Assembly: GCA_008729055.1 (NCBI GenBank) | Contig: SDUX01000003.1 | Span: 1,612,001-1,676,000 of the forward strand | Source: Pyropia haitanensis | Taxonomy: Eukaryota; Rhodophyta; Bangiophyceae; Bangiales; Bangiaceae | DNA: 64,000 bases | Direction of reading: 5' to 3' | Shown here: positions 45,544-56,812 of the stretch, in pieces | Position numbering within the stretch: the stretch's first letter is position 1 | How the letters are laid out: every line of letters begins with the position of its first letter | Program-made: the position numbers and the translations under genes | The notes under the pieces: generated by a model | The model's database searches: none | What the model was told of the DNA's origin: nothing | Seen by the model: only the letters and a program-made list of their open reading frames with translations

Positions 45544-48161
45544 GGGAGGACCCGTGGGAGGGGGGGGGGGGGGTCCCGTTGGCGTCGTGGACGCCGCGGC
45601 GGCGGGTCGGCCCGCCGTGCGGCGGCGGCGGTGGCCGCGTCGGTGTCCTCTCGTGACCACCCGCGGCGCGGCGGTGGCCACACACCTGGAAGTGCGCGGC
45701 GGGGAGCGGCTCCCGCCGCTGCGTTGGCGGTGCCGCGCGGGCGGGCGGCGGCGGCGGGACCGCGCCGCCCCGAGCCCGCCCTGGCGAGTCATTTGAATCG
45801 CCCCGCACGCTCCCGCCACGCCGCCCCCCACGCCCCCCAGCAGCCCGTGGCGGCCACTCTAGGGGCGGCCAACAACCGCCGCCATCACCATATCTCCTGG
45901 CAGCCCCCAAACAAAATCCCCGTGGGCACCAGGGATTGCGTCACGCGCCGGGAGGGCCGGCCCGCGCAGACGGCTCGCCGCCGCTGGCGGCGGGCGGGAG
46001 GCGGAACGGATGGGAGGCGGGGGCGGGAAGCGATCTGTGCGCCGCGCCCGAGGCGGCGCGGCAGGCGCGCACGCGGCTGCACGTGGGACCGCCCACGGCG
46101 GTGTGTCTGCCGGCCACGCGCCGTCTGATGCAAGCGGCAAACGGCACGGCTCCCGCCCGCCACGGCTGCAAGCCGCCGCCGCCGCCGGCTGCGCGATCGC
46201 GGCCGCACACGGTGGGGCGGGCGGCCGCCGGGCGGGCTGCAAGGCCGCCGCCCGCTTGGGCGGGCCGCCAGTTGACAGTGGTGCGGTACAAATCGTCGGC
46301 GGCACACGCGGATCGTCGAGGTGGCCCCCCCAGCAGGGGCCATGGAGGAAAGTCCAAGCGCAAGGGTGCCCCAGCCGTGGGCACCGCAGATTGCTTCACG
46401 GGGCCTGGGGGGCCGGCCTCTTGCCGGCGACTGGTTGATCTGTGGTGGGCAGCGGTAAGTGAACGGGTGGGGACGAGGGAGGCGGGAAAGTGATCGGTCG
46501 TCGACCCAATCGAAAACTCGGCCAAGTGTCTATTGCCGGCAGATGTGATCCCCAATCCCCTCCACGCCAGGTCACGAGACGGTAGATCACGCCGCTGCCT
46601 AGATCCGTTCACCGTCCCAGTGGCCGCGGTGTGGATCACGCGCTGTCAGCGCGGAGAGGCACCCACCGCAAAAGGGGGGCCGAGGTGACGTCACCTTCAA
46701 CCTGCACGGGGCTGACGCTGGTGGACGTCAGCAGGGCGGGCGGTTGGGAGAAACACCGCGCTTGTCGCCGTGACCGCGTAGCCGCGACGACCCCGCTGGT
46801 CCGTGTTGGGCATGAGGGCGGCTGCAGCCCCTTTGCGGCAGTGACTGCCGCCAGGTCCCTCGCGCCGCAGCGGCTGCGACGGCCGCGAGCGCCCGCTCGG
46901 CCTGCGCTGCCGCGGAACCGGTCGGGACGGGTTCCGCGGTGGCCCCGCGCGCGGCTGCCTAGGCCGCCTGTCCCTCTTCCAAAGTGATCCACTCCGCCGC
47001 CAGTGCTGAAAGGTCCCCCCCTCATAACGCAGTCGCGGCATGGGCACCAACGGTGAGCGCCAGGTGTAAAGAACTGAGACTATATGTACACTTATTTTTA
47101 GCCTTCTGTCCAGAAACGGAGCAGGTAGTGTAGTGTGTGTAGTGTGTGCCCGTGCGGAGGCGTCCGACTGGTAAGGTGCGCGTGACAAGACCCCAGTTCA
47201 AGATGGAAGCAGGTGCTGATGACATGTGCGATTCAATCAGATTGTGCAGCTGAATAATCTGATATCATGCTATTACGCCAATGATACATGATCACATTTC
47301 TTATCTACCATTTGTTCAATGCACTGCACGTGTGGCAATTGGAAATTATTTCTTTCACGCCATCAAATGCTTTAAATTTGACAAAATTTTGGTTAACACA
47401 TAACCATTCAAAAACACAATTCTTACAGGTTTACACCGCACGTGACGATAATGGGACCGAGGTGAGGAGATCTACAATGCACTACTCTCGCGACGGACAA
47501 GGTGGCAGTAAAGCAAGAAGTTGTCCCCCTCCTCATCCTCTCGTGTGTCGCAAATTGCGAAGACATCACTCTCGCGATTATCTCGTGAGCGCCTCTCTTG
47601 TGCTGGAGTCTCGTGTTCTCCGTCCGTTTTCTGCTAACGTGTTTTCACTGTGCACAGGCGGCACTCGAGGCCAACGTTGTCGCGTTTACGGTATCCGGGG
47701 TGGTTTGGCGGGCGGGTCCGAGCCTTGGAAATCTTGCGCGAGGGCAGACGCCGACGCCCGGCTGACGAACGAATCTTGCGCGCGCGTGCCCTTTCATGAG
47801 CGGCGGCGCCCGTCCTGCCCCGTTGCGCTTCGATTGCGCGACACGATTGACTCGGCAGATGTGCCTTGATTCGCTCGCAGTCTAGGTGGATTCAAAAGCG
47901 CCGAGGGGGCCGGTCGCCCCAGCTACTGCTGAGGCCGGCGGGACTGGCGCGGATTCCTTCTTTCGAAATCCGTCGCGTCCTCTCGTGCATGGGGGGTGTC
48001 CATTGTTGGCGGATGCGGGTTTGTCCGGACGACACCTGCGGGCGGAGTCCAACCTGGCTCACTCCTACGAGTGACAATTCAAGCTTTGAACTGTAATGAC
48101 TCGTTCCCATGAATAACAATCCGTAGAGCCACGTGGAGACGATCGCGCCAGTCGGAGCACC
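45544..48161. other. Gene-free region with an AT-rich core
   Basis: GC-rich until about 47000, then the most AT-rich stretch of the window (about 47220-47440). A frame across the core (47288-47869 +) starts MITFLIYHLFNALHVWQLEI and changes character after about 50 codons. I recognise no gene; the core may be an insertion. Confidence 0.4.
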
Positions 48162-48169
48162 TATATTTA
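48162..48169 (+). promoter_or_regulatory. TATA box of WDR82
   Basis: TATATTTA in CACCTATATTTACCG, about 200 bp upstream of ATG 48367 and followed by a long CT-rich leader (48208-48362). Confidence 0.55.
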
Positions 48170-48366
48170 CCGTCCTCGAGTGTACCACGTCCTTCCCCGA
48201 GAGGCACTCGCGGTTGCTCGCCGCTCCCCTTTGTCATCCCTCCCTACCCCCCGGCCTCTCTCTCACCCCTCTTTCCGTTCACCCCATTCATTCCCTCGAC
48301 CTCTCTACTCTCCTTTCTATCTTCTCCCTTGCCTTTTCGGCGCCTTTCCCCAGCCTCCTCGGCATC

Positions 48367-49864
48367 ATGATGCCCAGTTTGTCTGCCGCCGCCCCCTCCC
48401 CGCTATCCAGTACCGTCCTCACCCCCGCCCCCCGCGACTCGCGCCCGCCCGTGGGCCTGGTGGACGGCCTCTTCCCCCGCCTCGGCCGGGGGCGGGTGCT
48501 CAAGGCACACGCCAAGCGGGTGTCGGACCTGGCCTTCTCCCCCGACGGCACCCTGGCCGTCACCGCCGCGGCCGACGCGACGGTGGCGGTGCACTCGGTG
48601 CTGACGGGGGGCACGCCCAAGAGCATCCCCGTCAAGAAGCACGGCGCCGGGGCGGTCGCGTTTACGCACGCCCCCGGCGTCGTCGTCACCGCCGCGACCA
48701 CCCCCGTCGACGACGCGCTGCGGGCGCTGGACCTCCACGCCGCCGCCTACACGCAGGCGTATGGCGGCCACACGGCGGGCGTCACGTCGATGGGGGTGTC
48801 CCCCGTGGACGATGCGCTGCTGTCCGCGTCGCTCGACGGCAGCGTGCGGCTGTGGGACCTGCGGTCGCCGACCGCGCGCGGGGTGCTGCGCGGCCTCCGC
48901 GGCCGCCCGGCCGTTGCGTTTGACGCGGCGGGGCTGGTGGTGGGGGTGGCCCAGTCGGACGCCACCGCCGCCCAGTCGGTGCGCCTGTACGACGTGCGCA
49001 AGTACGAGGGCGGGCCGTTTTGTACGCTCGTCATGCGCGAGACAGCCGCCGAGGTCGGGCGCCTGTCCTTTTCGGCCGACGGCAAGGCGCTGCTGCTGAC
49101 GAGTGTGGGGGGGGGGGGGCGCCTGTACGACGCGTTTACGGGCGTCTTTTTGGATGAGGTGGCGGTGGGGGGGGGGGGGGTGCCGGGTAGTGGGACGGCA
49201 CCCCCGCCGCCACTCCCGGGGGGCGCCGTTCCCCCCGCCGGGGGCGTCCCGGCCGAAGCGGAAGGGCTCGTGATGGAGGCGTCCTTTACCCCAGACGCCG
49301 CGTACGTGCTGGCTGGCACCGCGGGGGGGGAGGTGGTCGTGTGGAGCGTCGCCGGTCGGCGGGAGGTGGCCCGCCTGGGCGGCCACGCTACCGCCGTGGG
49401 GTGTGTCAAGGTATGTTGGGAGGATGCGGACGTGAGGGAACAGAGGGGGCGGCGAGGACCTATCGATGGGGTGCAGGTGCAGCTCGGCCATGGTGGTGGT
49501 GGGGGGGGGCGCAGCTGGACCAAGGGTGGTGGGGGGTGCGCACGTGCGGGGGGGTGTTACCGGTAGTTGTGTAGGGGATGCCTGGCGGGAATGCGGGCCG
49601 CTACCGCGGCGGCGGTGGCTGCTGCCGCAGCCGCCAGCGCTCTGGACTGACACAGCTGTGCATTCGTTCTCGCTTGGTTGTTGGCCCTCTTGCCCGTCTC
49701 TCGCGGGCATGGTTGTCTGCCATTCGCTCCCCTCTTCCTCCCCCATTCTCTCTGTATGTACACGGCGGCAGTGGAACCCCAAGTACGCCATGATGGCGTC
49801 GGCGTGCCAAAACGTGGTGTTTTGGACGCCCCCGCCCGACGAGCCCCCCCCGCGGGCGGGCTGA
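48367..49864 (+). CDS. WDR82: WDR82/Swd2-type WD-repeat protein, two exons
   Basis: Exon 1 48367-49410 and exon 2 49772-49864, with an intron of 361 nt (donor GTATGT, acceptor GGCAG after a CT-rich tract), phase 0, total 378 aa. WDR82/Swd2 is a beta-propeller subunit of SET1/COMPASS H3K4 methyltransferase and of 3'-end/PP1 (CPF/PTW) complexes, acting in the nucleus. Visible repeats: HAKRVSDLAFSPDGTLAVTA, then GHTAGVTSMGVSPVDDALLS with SLDGSVRLWDLRSP, then SVRLYDVRKYEGGPFCT, and a last repeat with VVVWSVAGRREVARLGGHAT. The second exon supplies the diagnostic WNPKYAMMASACQNVVFW, near-identical in plan to the WNPKF-FASAC-FW ending of the family. A Gly/Pro insert (about 49170-49250) makes it longer than the usual 310-330 aa. 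The first 30 residues are Ser/Pro-rich. Convergent with UBA2. Confidence 0.9.
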
Positions 49865-50709
49865 GGTGCCGCCGCTGGCCGCGGCGAGGGCGCGCCTGCC
49901 CGTGCGCTCCCCACGGTCGCAGACCCCGGCATTTGCCGCTGGCACTGGGCGGGTGGCGGCGGTGGTGTGGTGGGGAGGCGATTGGGTGGGTGGAAAGGGG
50001 CGGTGAGTGGGCGGGGGAGCGTGCGGCGGTGCCCGTGCGCGCCCGCGCGCCTGTGGCGAGTGTGGTGGCCACCCCCCCGCCCGTCGACCGCGCCGTCGCT
50101 CGCGCGGCGGTGGCGGGTGCACTGGCCGCCACGGCGTCGGCAGCCGCCCGTGGCGGTGACATCTAGTGGTGTGGTGATGCGGCGGTGCGGTGGTGTGGTG
50201 GGGTGGGGAAGGGGGGAGGGGGGGAGGAGGGGAGGGGCGCCTGTCGTTGACGGGTGGTGACCAGCCCGTTTTCCGCCCTGACGGTGGCGGGCGGGCGGGC
50301 GGGTCGGCGGGTGGACGGGCGGCGGCGTGCGGTGGCGGCCGCGGCGACGGCGACGGCGGCAGCAGCGGCGTGTCCCCCCCCCCCCCTTGCGGTGGACGGC
50401 GGCGGGCGCTGCCGCGGCGGCGTGGTGCGCGCGCGGGCGGCCGGCCCGCGGCGGCACGCGCCGCTCGCGTCGCGGCGCGTGGGTAGTGGGCGCCGCGTCG
50501 GCGGTGCCCGCGCGGCTTGCATGGACAGGGCGGGAGCACAGACCAGGGGTGTGTAGCCGCCAGTTTGGTCCCGGCGTCACCCCAGCCGCGTCACCCACCC
50601 TCTTCCACCGCCTGCCGCTCGGCGGGCGGGCACGGCGTGCCAACGGGCGTGCAGAAGCGAAGAGAAAAAAAAAAGCACAGAAAAAAGAGAAGAGGGGAAG
50701 ACCGCCCGA
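49865..50709. other. Convergent spacer between WDR82 and UBA2
   Basis: 845 bp, GC-rich with GTGGTGG and GGCGGC words. A purine-rich stretch at 50655-50700 (+) is T-rich on the UBA2 strand just after its stop and is probably UBA2 3' UTR. No gene. Confidence 0.5.
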
Positions 50710-52935
50710 TCAGTCGATGGTAAGGACGTCGTCGTCGTCGGCCGTCGCCCCCCCCCCACTGCCGCCGTCGGTGGCGGCGGTCTTGACCTTTTTGGCCACC
50801 CCGGCTTCCGCCTCGCCCGCGCTGTCGCGGGGCCGCTTCTTGACCGGCGTCGCCGCGGCGGCGGGCGCCGCCGCCGCCGGCGCCGCCTCCACAATGGACA
50901 GCTCGTCTGCATCGTCGGGCGCCGCGGCCGCCGCGTCGGGCGTCGCCGCCGCCGCCGCGGCGGCAGGGGCGGCGGTGGCCGCGGTGGCCGCCACCGGCGG
51001 CCGCCCCACCACCTCCCAAGGCCGCGGGTGGGCTTCCGCGTCAAAGCCACCCTCCACGTGCGCCACGTGGAGCGTCACCTTGAGCGCCTGCGCAAAGTCC
51101 TCGACGCCCACCGCCGCGCCGTGGCCGACGCGGAGGTCCGCAAGGGGCGTGTCGAGAGCGGCCTCGTACGCGGCGACCTCGTCCGCCTCGAGGCCTTCGC
51201 CACACTCAAACAGCGTGTTGTGGTAGTCGCCGGGGCCCGACACGGACACCTGCGGCTCGAGGACGCCCAGCTCCCCACGTAGGACGCCCTCCACCAGCGT
51301 CCGCAGCGTAAAGGTGGCCGTGTCCACCCGCAGCGCCAGCTGCCCCGACGAGCACACGTAGCACGACGGCACGGGCGGCGCGAGCCGCTCCGGCACGCAC
51401 AGCCGCCGCGGGCGCCCCTTGGCGCCATCCCCCGACGGCTCCTTGAGCACAAACACACTCCGCGTGGCGGCCAGGTCGCCGCCCGCCGCCGCCGCGGCGG
51501 CCACCACCTTGACCGCCTCGAGCGTCAGCAGCCCCGCAACGACCGCGTTGGTCGTCGCAATCGCGTGCACAATGTTGCCGGCAATGCCCTTGGCCGCCCA
51601 CGGCGACTGCAGCGGCACCCCGTACGCGGCGGAGCGGAGGTTGGACGCCGCCGTCACAAACGCCAGCGCGTCCGCGTCGTCCTTGTCAAAGGTGAGGGTG
51701 CCAAACGCGGCGGCGCGGGTGGCCACGAGGCGCTGCAGGGTGCCCAGCAGGACCGCCGCCGACGCGGGCGCGTCCCAGGGGGTCTGGGAGAGGAGGTCCA
51801 GCGTGCCAGCGGCGGCGGCGGCCTGGAGGCCCGCCGACGGGCCGCCGCCTGCCGCCGCGGCCGCGGCCAGCGCCGACACATCCAGGGGCGTCGGCGGCTC
51901 GCGCTTTGTCCACAGGTCCGCCATCGCCGCCTGCTCTGCAATGTCTGCGTGAAAAACCCGGTGGGCGACGCGGGTCACAAACGCGTCGGGCGCCTCGGTG
52001 CCGTCGTAGCGCACCCGCTTGGCGTCGTCCTTCTCCACCGACGTGGGGTCCCCGTCGGATTGGCGGGCTATTTGCGCCTCTGCCTCTGCGTCAGCAGAGG
52101 CGGCCGGGGCGGCGGGCCTGGTGGCAGGGGTGGCGTCCGCAGCAGCTGCGCTGGTACCAGCCGGCGCAGCGGCGGCGCCGTTCCCATTTGGCGCCGATGC
52201 GGCCGGCGCCGCCGCCTCTGCACCCCCATCCGCGGCAGCAGGCTCCCCCTCGGTCGAGGCGTGGACCCCCCCCCCGTCCAGGTCGGCGAGCACGTTGGAC
52301 GCGTCCTCGGGCCCAAACATGAGGTCAAACAGCGCCTTCGCCCACACCACACAGTGCACCGGCTTGTCTGGCGTGCTGCGGATGGTACACACGGCGTACA
52401 CCTTTTGGGCGGCCTTGGGCGTACAGTCGTAGCACTCGGTGGCGCCGCCCTTGATAACCGCCACGTGGCCATTGTAGCCGGTGCTGCCGCTGTCCACCAG
52501 TGGCACGCCCGCGCCCAGGCACATGCGGTTGACGTGCCGCCGCGCTTCCACATTGTCCAGCGCGTTGAGCACCACGTCAAAGCCCCGAAAGTAGTCAGCG
52601 TCAAACGCCTTGTCCTTGATGTTGCCCACCCGCGGCGCCACCGCCGCGCCGGGTACCAGCGCCTCCACCTGCGCCGCGGCGGTGTCGGCCTTGGGCGCGC
52701 CCACGTGGCGGCGACGAAAGAGGAACTGGCGGTTGAGGTTGGACACGTCAATGGTGTCCAGGTCGATGAGCGCGACCCCGCGAAAGCCGGTGGCCGCCAA
52801 GTTCTTCAGCAGCTCGCAGCCAATGCCCCCAGCGCCGACCACGAGCAGCTTGGCACGAGCAACGGCCGCGCCAGCGCCGTCTCCAAACGCTAGGTCCAAG
52901 CCGGCAGAGGGCGTGAAGCCCACAGACGCGGCCAT
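50710..52935 (-). CDS. UBA2: UBA2/SAE2, catalytic subunit of the SUMO-activating enzyme
   Basis: 741 aa, intronless, from ATG 52935. With SAE1/AOS1 it adenylates SUMO and carries it as a thioester before passing it to UBC9. The Rossmann/ThiF domain has LLVVGAGGIGCELLKNLAAT (residues 30-49), then DLDTIDVSNLNRQFLFRRRH and KADTAAAQVEAL. The catalytic Cys183 lies in AVCTIRSTPDKPVHCVVWAK. Zinc-binding CXXC pairs are CYDC (168-171) and CYVC near residue 525. A ubiquitin-fold domain follows (ELGVLEPQVSVSGPGDYHNT). The tail has a nuclear localisation-like VKKRPRD and KKVKT and ends in DDDDVLTID, resembling a SUMO-interacting motif. Length exceeds the human 640 aa because of Ala/Gly inserts, one between the catalytic Cys and the second CXXC. 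Upstream in-frame codons to 53184 are taken as leader. Confidence 0.93.
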   Translation of the reverse strand: MAASVGFTPSAGLDLAFGDGAGAAVARAKLLVVGAGGIGCELLKNLAATGFRGVALIDLDTIDVSNLNRQFLFRRRHVGAPKADTAAAQVEALVPGAAVAPRVGNIKDKAFDADYFRGFDVVLNALDNVEARRHVNRMCLGAGVPLVDSGSTGYNGHVAVIKGGATECYDCTPKAAQKVYAVCTIRSTPDKPVHCVVWAKALFDLMFGPEDASNVLADLDGGGVHASTEGEPAAADGGAEAAAPAASAPNGNGAAAAPAGTSAAAADATPATRPAAPAASADAEAEAQIARQSDGDPTSVEKDDAKRVRYDGTEAPDAFVTRVAHRVFHADIAEQAAMADLWTKREPPTPLDVSALAAAAAAGGGPSAGLQAAAAAGTLDLLSQTPWDAPASAAVLLGTLQRLVATRAAAFGTLTFDKDDADALAFVTAASNLRSAAYGVPLQSPWAAKGIAGNIVHAIATTNAVVAGLLTLEAVKVVAAAAAAGGDLAATRSVFVLKEPSGDGAKGRPRRLCVPERLAPPVPSCYVCSSGQLALRVDTATFTLRTLVEGVLRGELGVLEPQVSVSGPGDYHNTLFECGEGLEADEVAAYEAALDTPLADLRVGHGAAVGVEDFAQALKVTLHVAHVEGGFDAEAHPRPWEVVGRPPVAATAATAAPAAAAAAATPDAAAAAPDDADELSIVEAAPAAAAPAAAATPVKKRPRDSAGEAEAGVAKKVKTAATDGGSGGGATADDDDVLTID

Positions 52936-53594
52936 GGCGCCTCGAGAGGGTGGGGGGGGGGTTGCGACGCGAACAAGGTAGCGGGGCGCCCTGGAAGGAA
53001 GGACAGGACAAAGGGCAAGAGAACTTGAAAAATAGGGGGGAGAAGAGACAACGCTCGTCCCGTACCTGCTTGGTGCGAGACAGACAGCCACGGCTGTGAA
53101 GGTGGGAAGCGTTGCGAGGACGCCACCAGCCGGTGGAGCGTCGTCCACGGGCGGCCGGTCGGCAGCGCAGCACGGCTCTGTCACAACACCGTTGCGCCTC
53201 CGATCCGGTCAAGGCACCACCTGCCTCGCACACGTCGGGCAGCCGTGGGTTGGCGCGCTTTTTTCGATGGGAAGTCGTACTTCGAGAGTATTGAACAATT
53301 TTGACCCCCGGAAACCCCTGAGAGAATTGCTCTGACACCCAAATACTCGTCGATGGATCCACTTCGGCCTGTGCATTCGGGCGTCGGCCAACTGGGTGCC
53401 GCTGGCCACGTGGAGCGCAGACGGCCGCATCCTCCAACGGGCGGCCTCGCCGACGCGTCATCCCCACGGCGACCAAGTCGCTCACGACATAAGTCACCTA
53501 CGACTGAAGACATACCAACACTGGCCTCCTCTGTCACCCCGAGCGTTTGCCACCCCGACCCCCGTCCCGCTCCGCCCTTCCTTCCCGGGCAGGG
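52936..53594. promoter_or_regulatory. Divergent intergenic region UBA2 / MIF4G-like gene
   Basis: 659 bp between two divergent starts. The minus-strand leader of UBA2 is CT-rich (about 52955-53045) and the + strand leader is CT-rich at about 53560-53590. A less GC-rich core with TTGAACAATTTTGA (53292-53305) lies in the middle. No clear TATA. Confidence 0.5.
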
Positions 53595-55461
53595 ATGGCG
53601 GTGCCCGAAGCTGCGAATGCCGTTGCCTGGCGTCCACGCCGTGTCCCCGGTGGGGTGGTGGCCGCCCTCGTCGGCGGCCACGCCGTCGCCGACGTGCTGG
53701 CCGCCGCGGGCGCGCCCACCCGCGGCGGCGGCGACGACGGCGGTGGCAGCGACGGAGGCGACGACAGTGACGGAAATGACAGCGGCGACGCGCTCCCCCC
53801 CCCCCCCCGCCATTACCTTCGGCGGTAGCGGTCGGCCGTGCCACGCGGGTGGCACTGAACAAGGTGAGCGCCGCCAAGTTCTCCACCGTCACCCTTGTCC
53901 TTGACGCGGTCGCGGCGCGGGTGGCGTCGGCCGCCGACGGGCTGGCGGTGGTGACCGAGCTCGCCGCTGCGCTGTCGGATGGGGAGCTCTTCCTCCCCGT
54001 CTACGCCCGCGTCGCCGCCTGGTTTTGTGGCACTGGCCCGCTGAGCGAGCCACCGCGCCAGCGGGCGCCGCCGCTGCCGCCGCCCGCTGGTGAGGCCGCC
54101 GCGGCGCCCGCGGTGGGGGGGGGGCGGGGGGCACCGCCGCGCCGCCGATGCTGCCGTCGCCGCCGCCGTCGCCAAGGAGGGGAGTGCCGAGCATCCGTGC
54201 GCTGCTGCTGGCCACCCTGTTTGCAGAGTTGACGGCCGTGGCGGGCGGTGGGGGTGTCGCCGCGCGGCTGCGCGCGCTCGCGGCGGCGGCTGAGGCGGAA
54301 GTGGCCGCCGCCCGTGCCACCCCGCCGCCGGCGTGGCCGTGGGGCATCTCCCACCGCCGTGGCACCGCGGACGGGCGCGTCGCGGCGCATGCCCCTCCCT
54401 CCCTCCCCCTGGCCACCGCCGCCCCTGCCACCACCGCCGCTGCCACCACCACCGCCACTAACACTCCCGCTGCCGCGGCTGCTGCCGCCACCACTGCCGC
54501 CGCAGGCGTGCGCCCCGTGGCGCTCTCTGCGCTTGCTGCCTCCCTCACCGCCGCGGCGGTGGCGGGCGGGGTGGCCCCCCCCCGGGACGTGGCGGCCTCC
54601 CTCGCCGCCGTCGCCGCCCGGTCGACGCGCTCGCCGACCGGCCGCGTCGCGGCGGTGGACGTGGCGGTCCTCGCCGCCCGCGCGCGGCGGCGGGAGGCCA
54701 ACGTGGCCGCGTTTGTGGGGCACCTCGTTGCCGCGGGGGTGGTCAGCAGTGGCGCCGTTCGCGCCGCCGCGGTGGGGCCCCTGCTGGCTGCCGCTGCGGG
54801 CCGATGGGCGGGCGGCAATGGCGGCGGCGGCGGCGGCGTCAGCGACGGCAGCGGCCCGGTCAGTGCGGCGGCTCCAGCGGCAGCGACGGTGACGATGGCG
54901 GCACGGGAGGACGCGGCCGACGCGCTCGTCGCGCTGCTGGCCGGCGGCGGCGCCGCGCTGTGGGCCACCGCCCCCGCGCCTGTCGAGACGGCCGCCTTTG
55001 CCGCCATCCGCTGCCTCTCCAACGGCTGCGCCGGCGGCTGTGGCGGCGACGGCGACTGCGTGGACGGCGACGGCAGCGGCGGGTACACCCGCGACGCGAC
55101 GGGTGGAGCGTCCGCCTCCCTGGGCGGGCGCCCCGACACTGCCGCCGCTGCTTCGGCGTGGCCGCCTGTCTGCGGCGCGCCGCTGCTGGGCCTCCGCGCG
55201 CGGGTGCGGCTGGCGGAGCTCGCCGCCACCCACGACCGGGGGTGGGCGGCGCGGGTGGACCCGGCGGCGGCCGCGGCGGCGGCAGCTGCAGCCGCGGCCG
55301 CCGCCTCGGCCCAGGCCGAAGGGACTGGGATGGGCGGTGGCGACGGGCGGCGGCGGCGTCGCCGCCGGGGCGGGGGTGGTGGGGGGGGCGCGGCGGGCGT
55401 CGCGAATGGTGGCGGGGGGGCTGCCGGGGGGCCCCCTCGCAGCGTCCGCTTTGCGCCTTGA
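53595..55461 (+). CDS. MIF4G-like helical protein (eIF4G/UPF2 class)
   Basis: Three blocks: 53595 to about 53795, about 53809-54114, and about 54131-55461 (stop). The junctions are a 14-base C-run (53795-53808) and a G-run pair (54115-54131). Joined, the text has the order expected of a MIF4G helical-repeat domain: RVALNKVSAAKFSTVTLVLD, ELFLPVYARVAAWF, and RRGVPSIRALLLATLFAELT, which matches the plan of the LNK(L/V)TPEKF, PMYAxLC and RR-NIRFIGEL motifs. Such domains act in translation initiation, nonsense-mediated decay or cap binding. Which member this is cannot be decided; the Ala-rich later part (54450-55330) may hold more HEAT-like helices. The C-terminus is Arg/Gly-rich, ending PPRSVRFAP. 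ATG 53595 follows a CT-rich leader. Confidence 0.5.
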
Positions 55462-56002
55462 TGGCAGCGGCTGGTGCATAGGGGGGTGGGGGGATGTGGC
55501 TGGCGTCACTGCCAGTGAGGGAGCGCACCTGTTTTTTGGGGGGTGAGTTTTTCTTTTTGAGGAGGGTGGGAGGTAGCGGCGGGGTCGGACGCGGTCCTGC
55601 TGCCATAGGAGCTGGGCTGCATGGACGCGGAGCACGACGCGGTGGATGTGTCCTGTACGTATACTTTGTTCACTTTTTGGGCGGGAAAGCGACCCGCACC
55701 CCAATGGGGGCAGCCGTCCCGCGTCGCGGCTGGGCGCGAGCAGGACACGTTGGCAGTGACGCCCGCGATGCACGACGCGGCGCAGCAGGGCCGCCGCCCC
55801 CCGGAGAGCCCCCGTGGGTGTGGTCACGGGCGCGGCCCGCCGCGGCGGGGCGGCCGCCACCAGGGTGGCCGGCGCCAGGCGGGAGGTGGCGGCGGCTGTC
55901 CCTCCTCCCGTCCTCACGGCGCGGCGGCGGCGGCGCCCGTTCCAGCCCGCCCGGTGCGGCCCCCCTCCTCTCCTCCCCCCCCCGACCCCGCCCGGCCGCC
56001 AC
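55462..56002. other. Convergent spacer
   Basis: GC-rich, between the MIF4G-like gene and the Tim17-like gene. A T-rich patch (55530-55560, +) follows the MIF4G-like stop. No gene is recognised. Confidence 0.45.
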
Positions 56003-56171
56003 TCATGGTCGGTCACCGTCGGCGGGAACCCCCCTTCCCTCCGGCGTGTCGGGTGGTGAGGCCGCCGCTCCCCCACCCCTTCCCCCCGCCGCCCGAGCCA
56101 CAACCGCGGGGTGCGCCCGCAGCGACGCCTCCATCGTCCCAATGACGCGCGCCACACCCCCCCCCCCCCCT

Positions 56172-56202
<31 letters not shown>

Positions 56203-56812
56203 TGCCGCCTCCTCCGCCTCGCCCTTCACCGCCTCCCCCCCCCCCCTGGCATCCTCCAGTGCCGCAATCGCGGCGGCGGCAGCGGCCTCCGCCGCGGCCG
56301 CCACCCCCCCCAGCACCCCCCCCAGCACCCCCCCACCGCCGCGGCGCGGACCCCCCCCCCACCTCGCGCTACCCCCCCCGCGGCGGCGGCAGCGGCGCCC
56401 ACCACCGCCGCCGCCGTGGCGGTCGCCGCCCCCGCCGGCAGCCCCGCCCCCCCAGCGCCAGCCGCCCCGCCGACACGGCCGACGCAAACGCCGCGACGCG
56501 GCCGCCCGTCCGCAGCACCCCAGACGACACCGCCGCGGCGGCGGCGGGCGCGCCCACCGCGCCGGCGGCCGACGCGGCGGTAAGGGCGGCGCGGCCGCCC
56601 CAGGCGCCGCCGAGCGCGGCGGCGTAGGCGGTCTCGGTGGCCCACTGGGCGAGCTCGGGGGGGGGAGGGGGGGGGGTCTCGCCGGGCCGCAGCGGGCGCA
56701 GGTAGTCGGTCCAAAAGGCAAACTCCGCGGGGGGGGGGGTGGGGGCGGGGGTTCCGGCCGGAGACACGAGTTCCAACTCGGGGGGAGGCTGGGGGGGGGC
56801 GGCGCCGCCCAT
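56003..56812 (-). CDS. Tim17/Tim22/Tim23-like membrane protein
   Basis: About 270 codons from ATG 56812 (MGGAAPPQPPPELEL), with frame switches at C-runs 56447-56453, 56351-56379 and 56157-56170. After a Pro-rich start comes EFAFWTDYLRPLRPGE, then four Ala/Gly-rich hydrophobic stretches with glycine-zipper spacing: ETAYAAALGGAWGGRAALTA, RTGGRVAAFASAVSAGRLAL, LPAGAATATAAAVVGAAAAA and GGVLGGVLGGVAAAAEAAAA. Four such segments with GxxxG patterns are the signature of the Tim17/22/23/PMP24/OEP16 superfamily of organelle import and pore proteins. The C-terminal tail carries EDARGGGEAVKGEAEEA and GTMEASLRAHPAVVARAAGG. The family call rests on pattern, not on a decisive motif; an unrelated Ala/Gly-rich membrane protein is the alternative. 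Confidence 0.42.

Noticed and set aside
43578..45683. Extending the Ala/Pro-rich gene upstream to 45683 (701 codons)
   Set aside because: The extra part crosses a TATA box, a CT-rich leader and the 40-bp minisatellite, so ATG 44675 is preferred.
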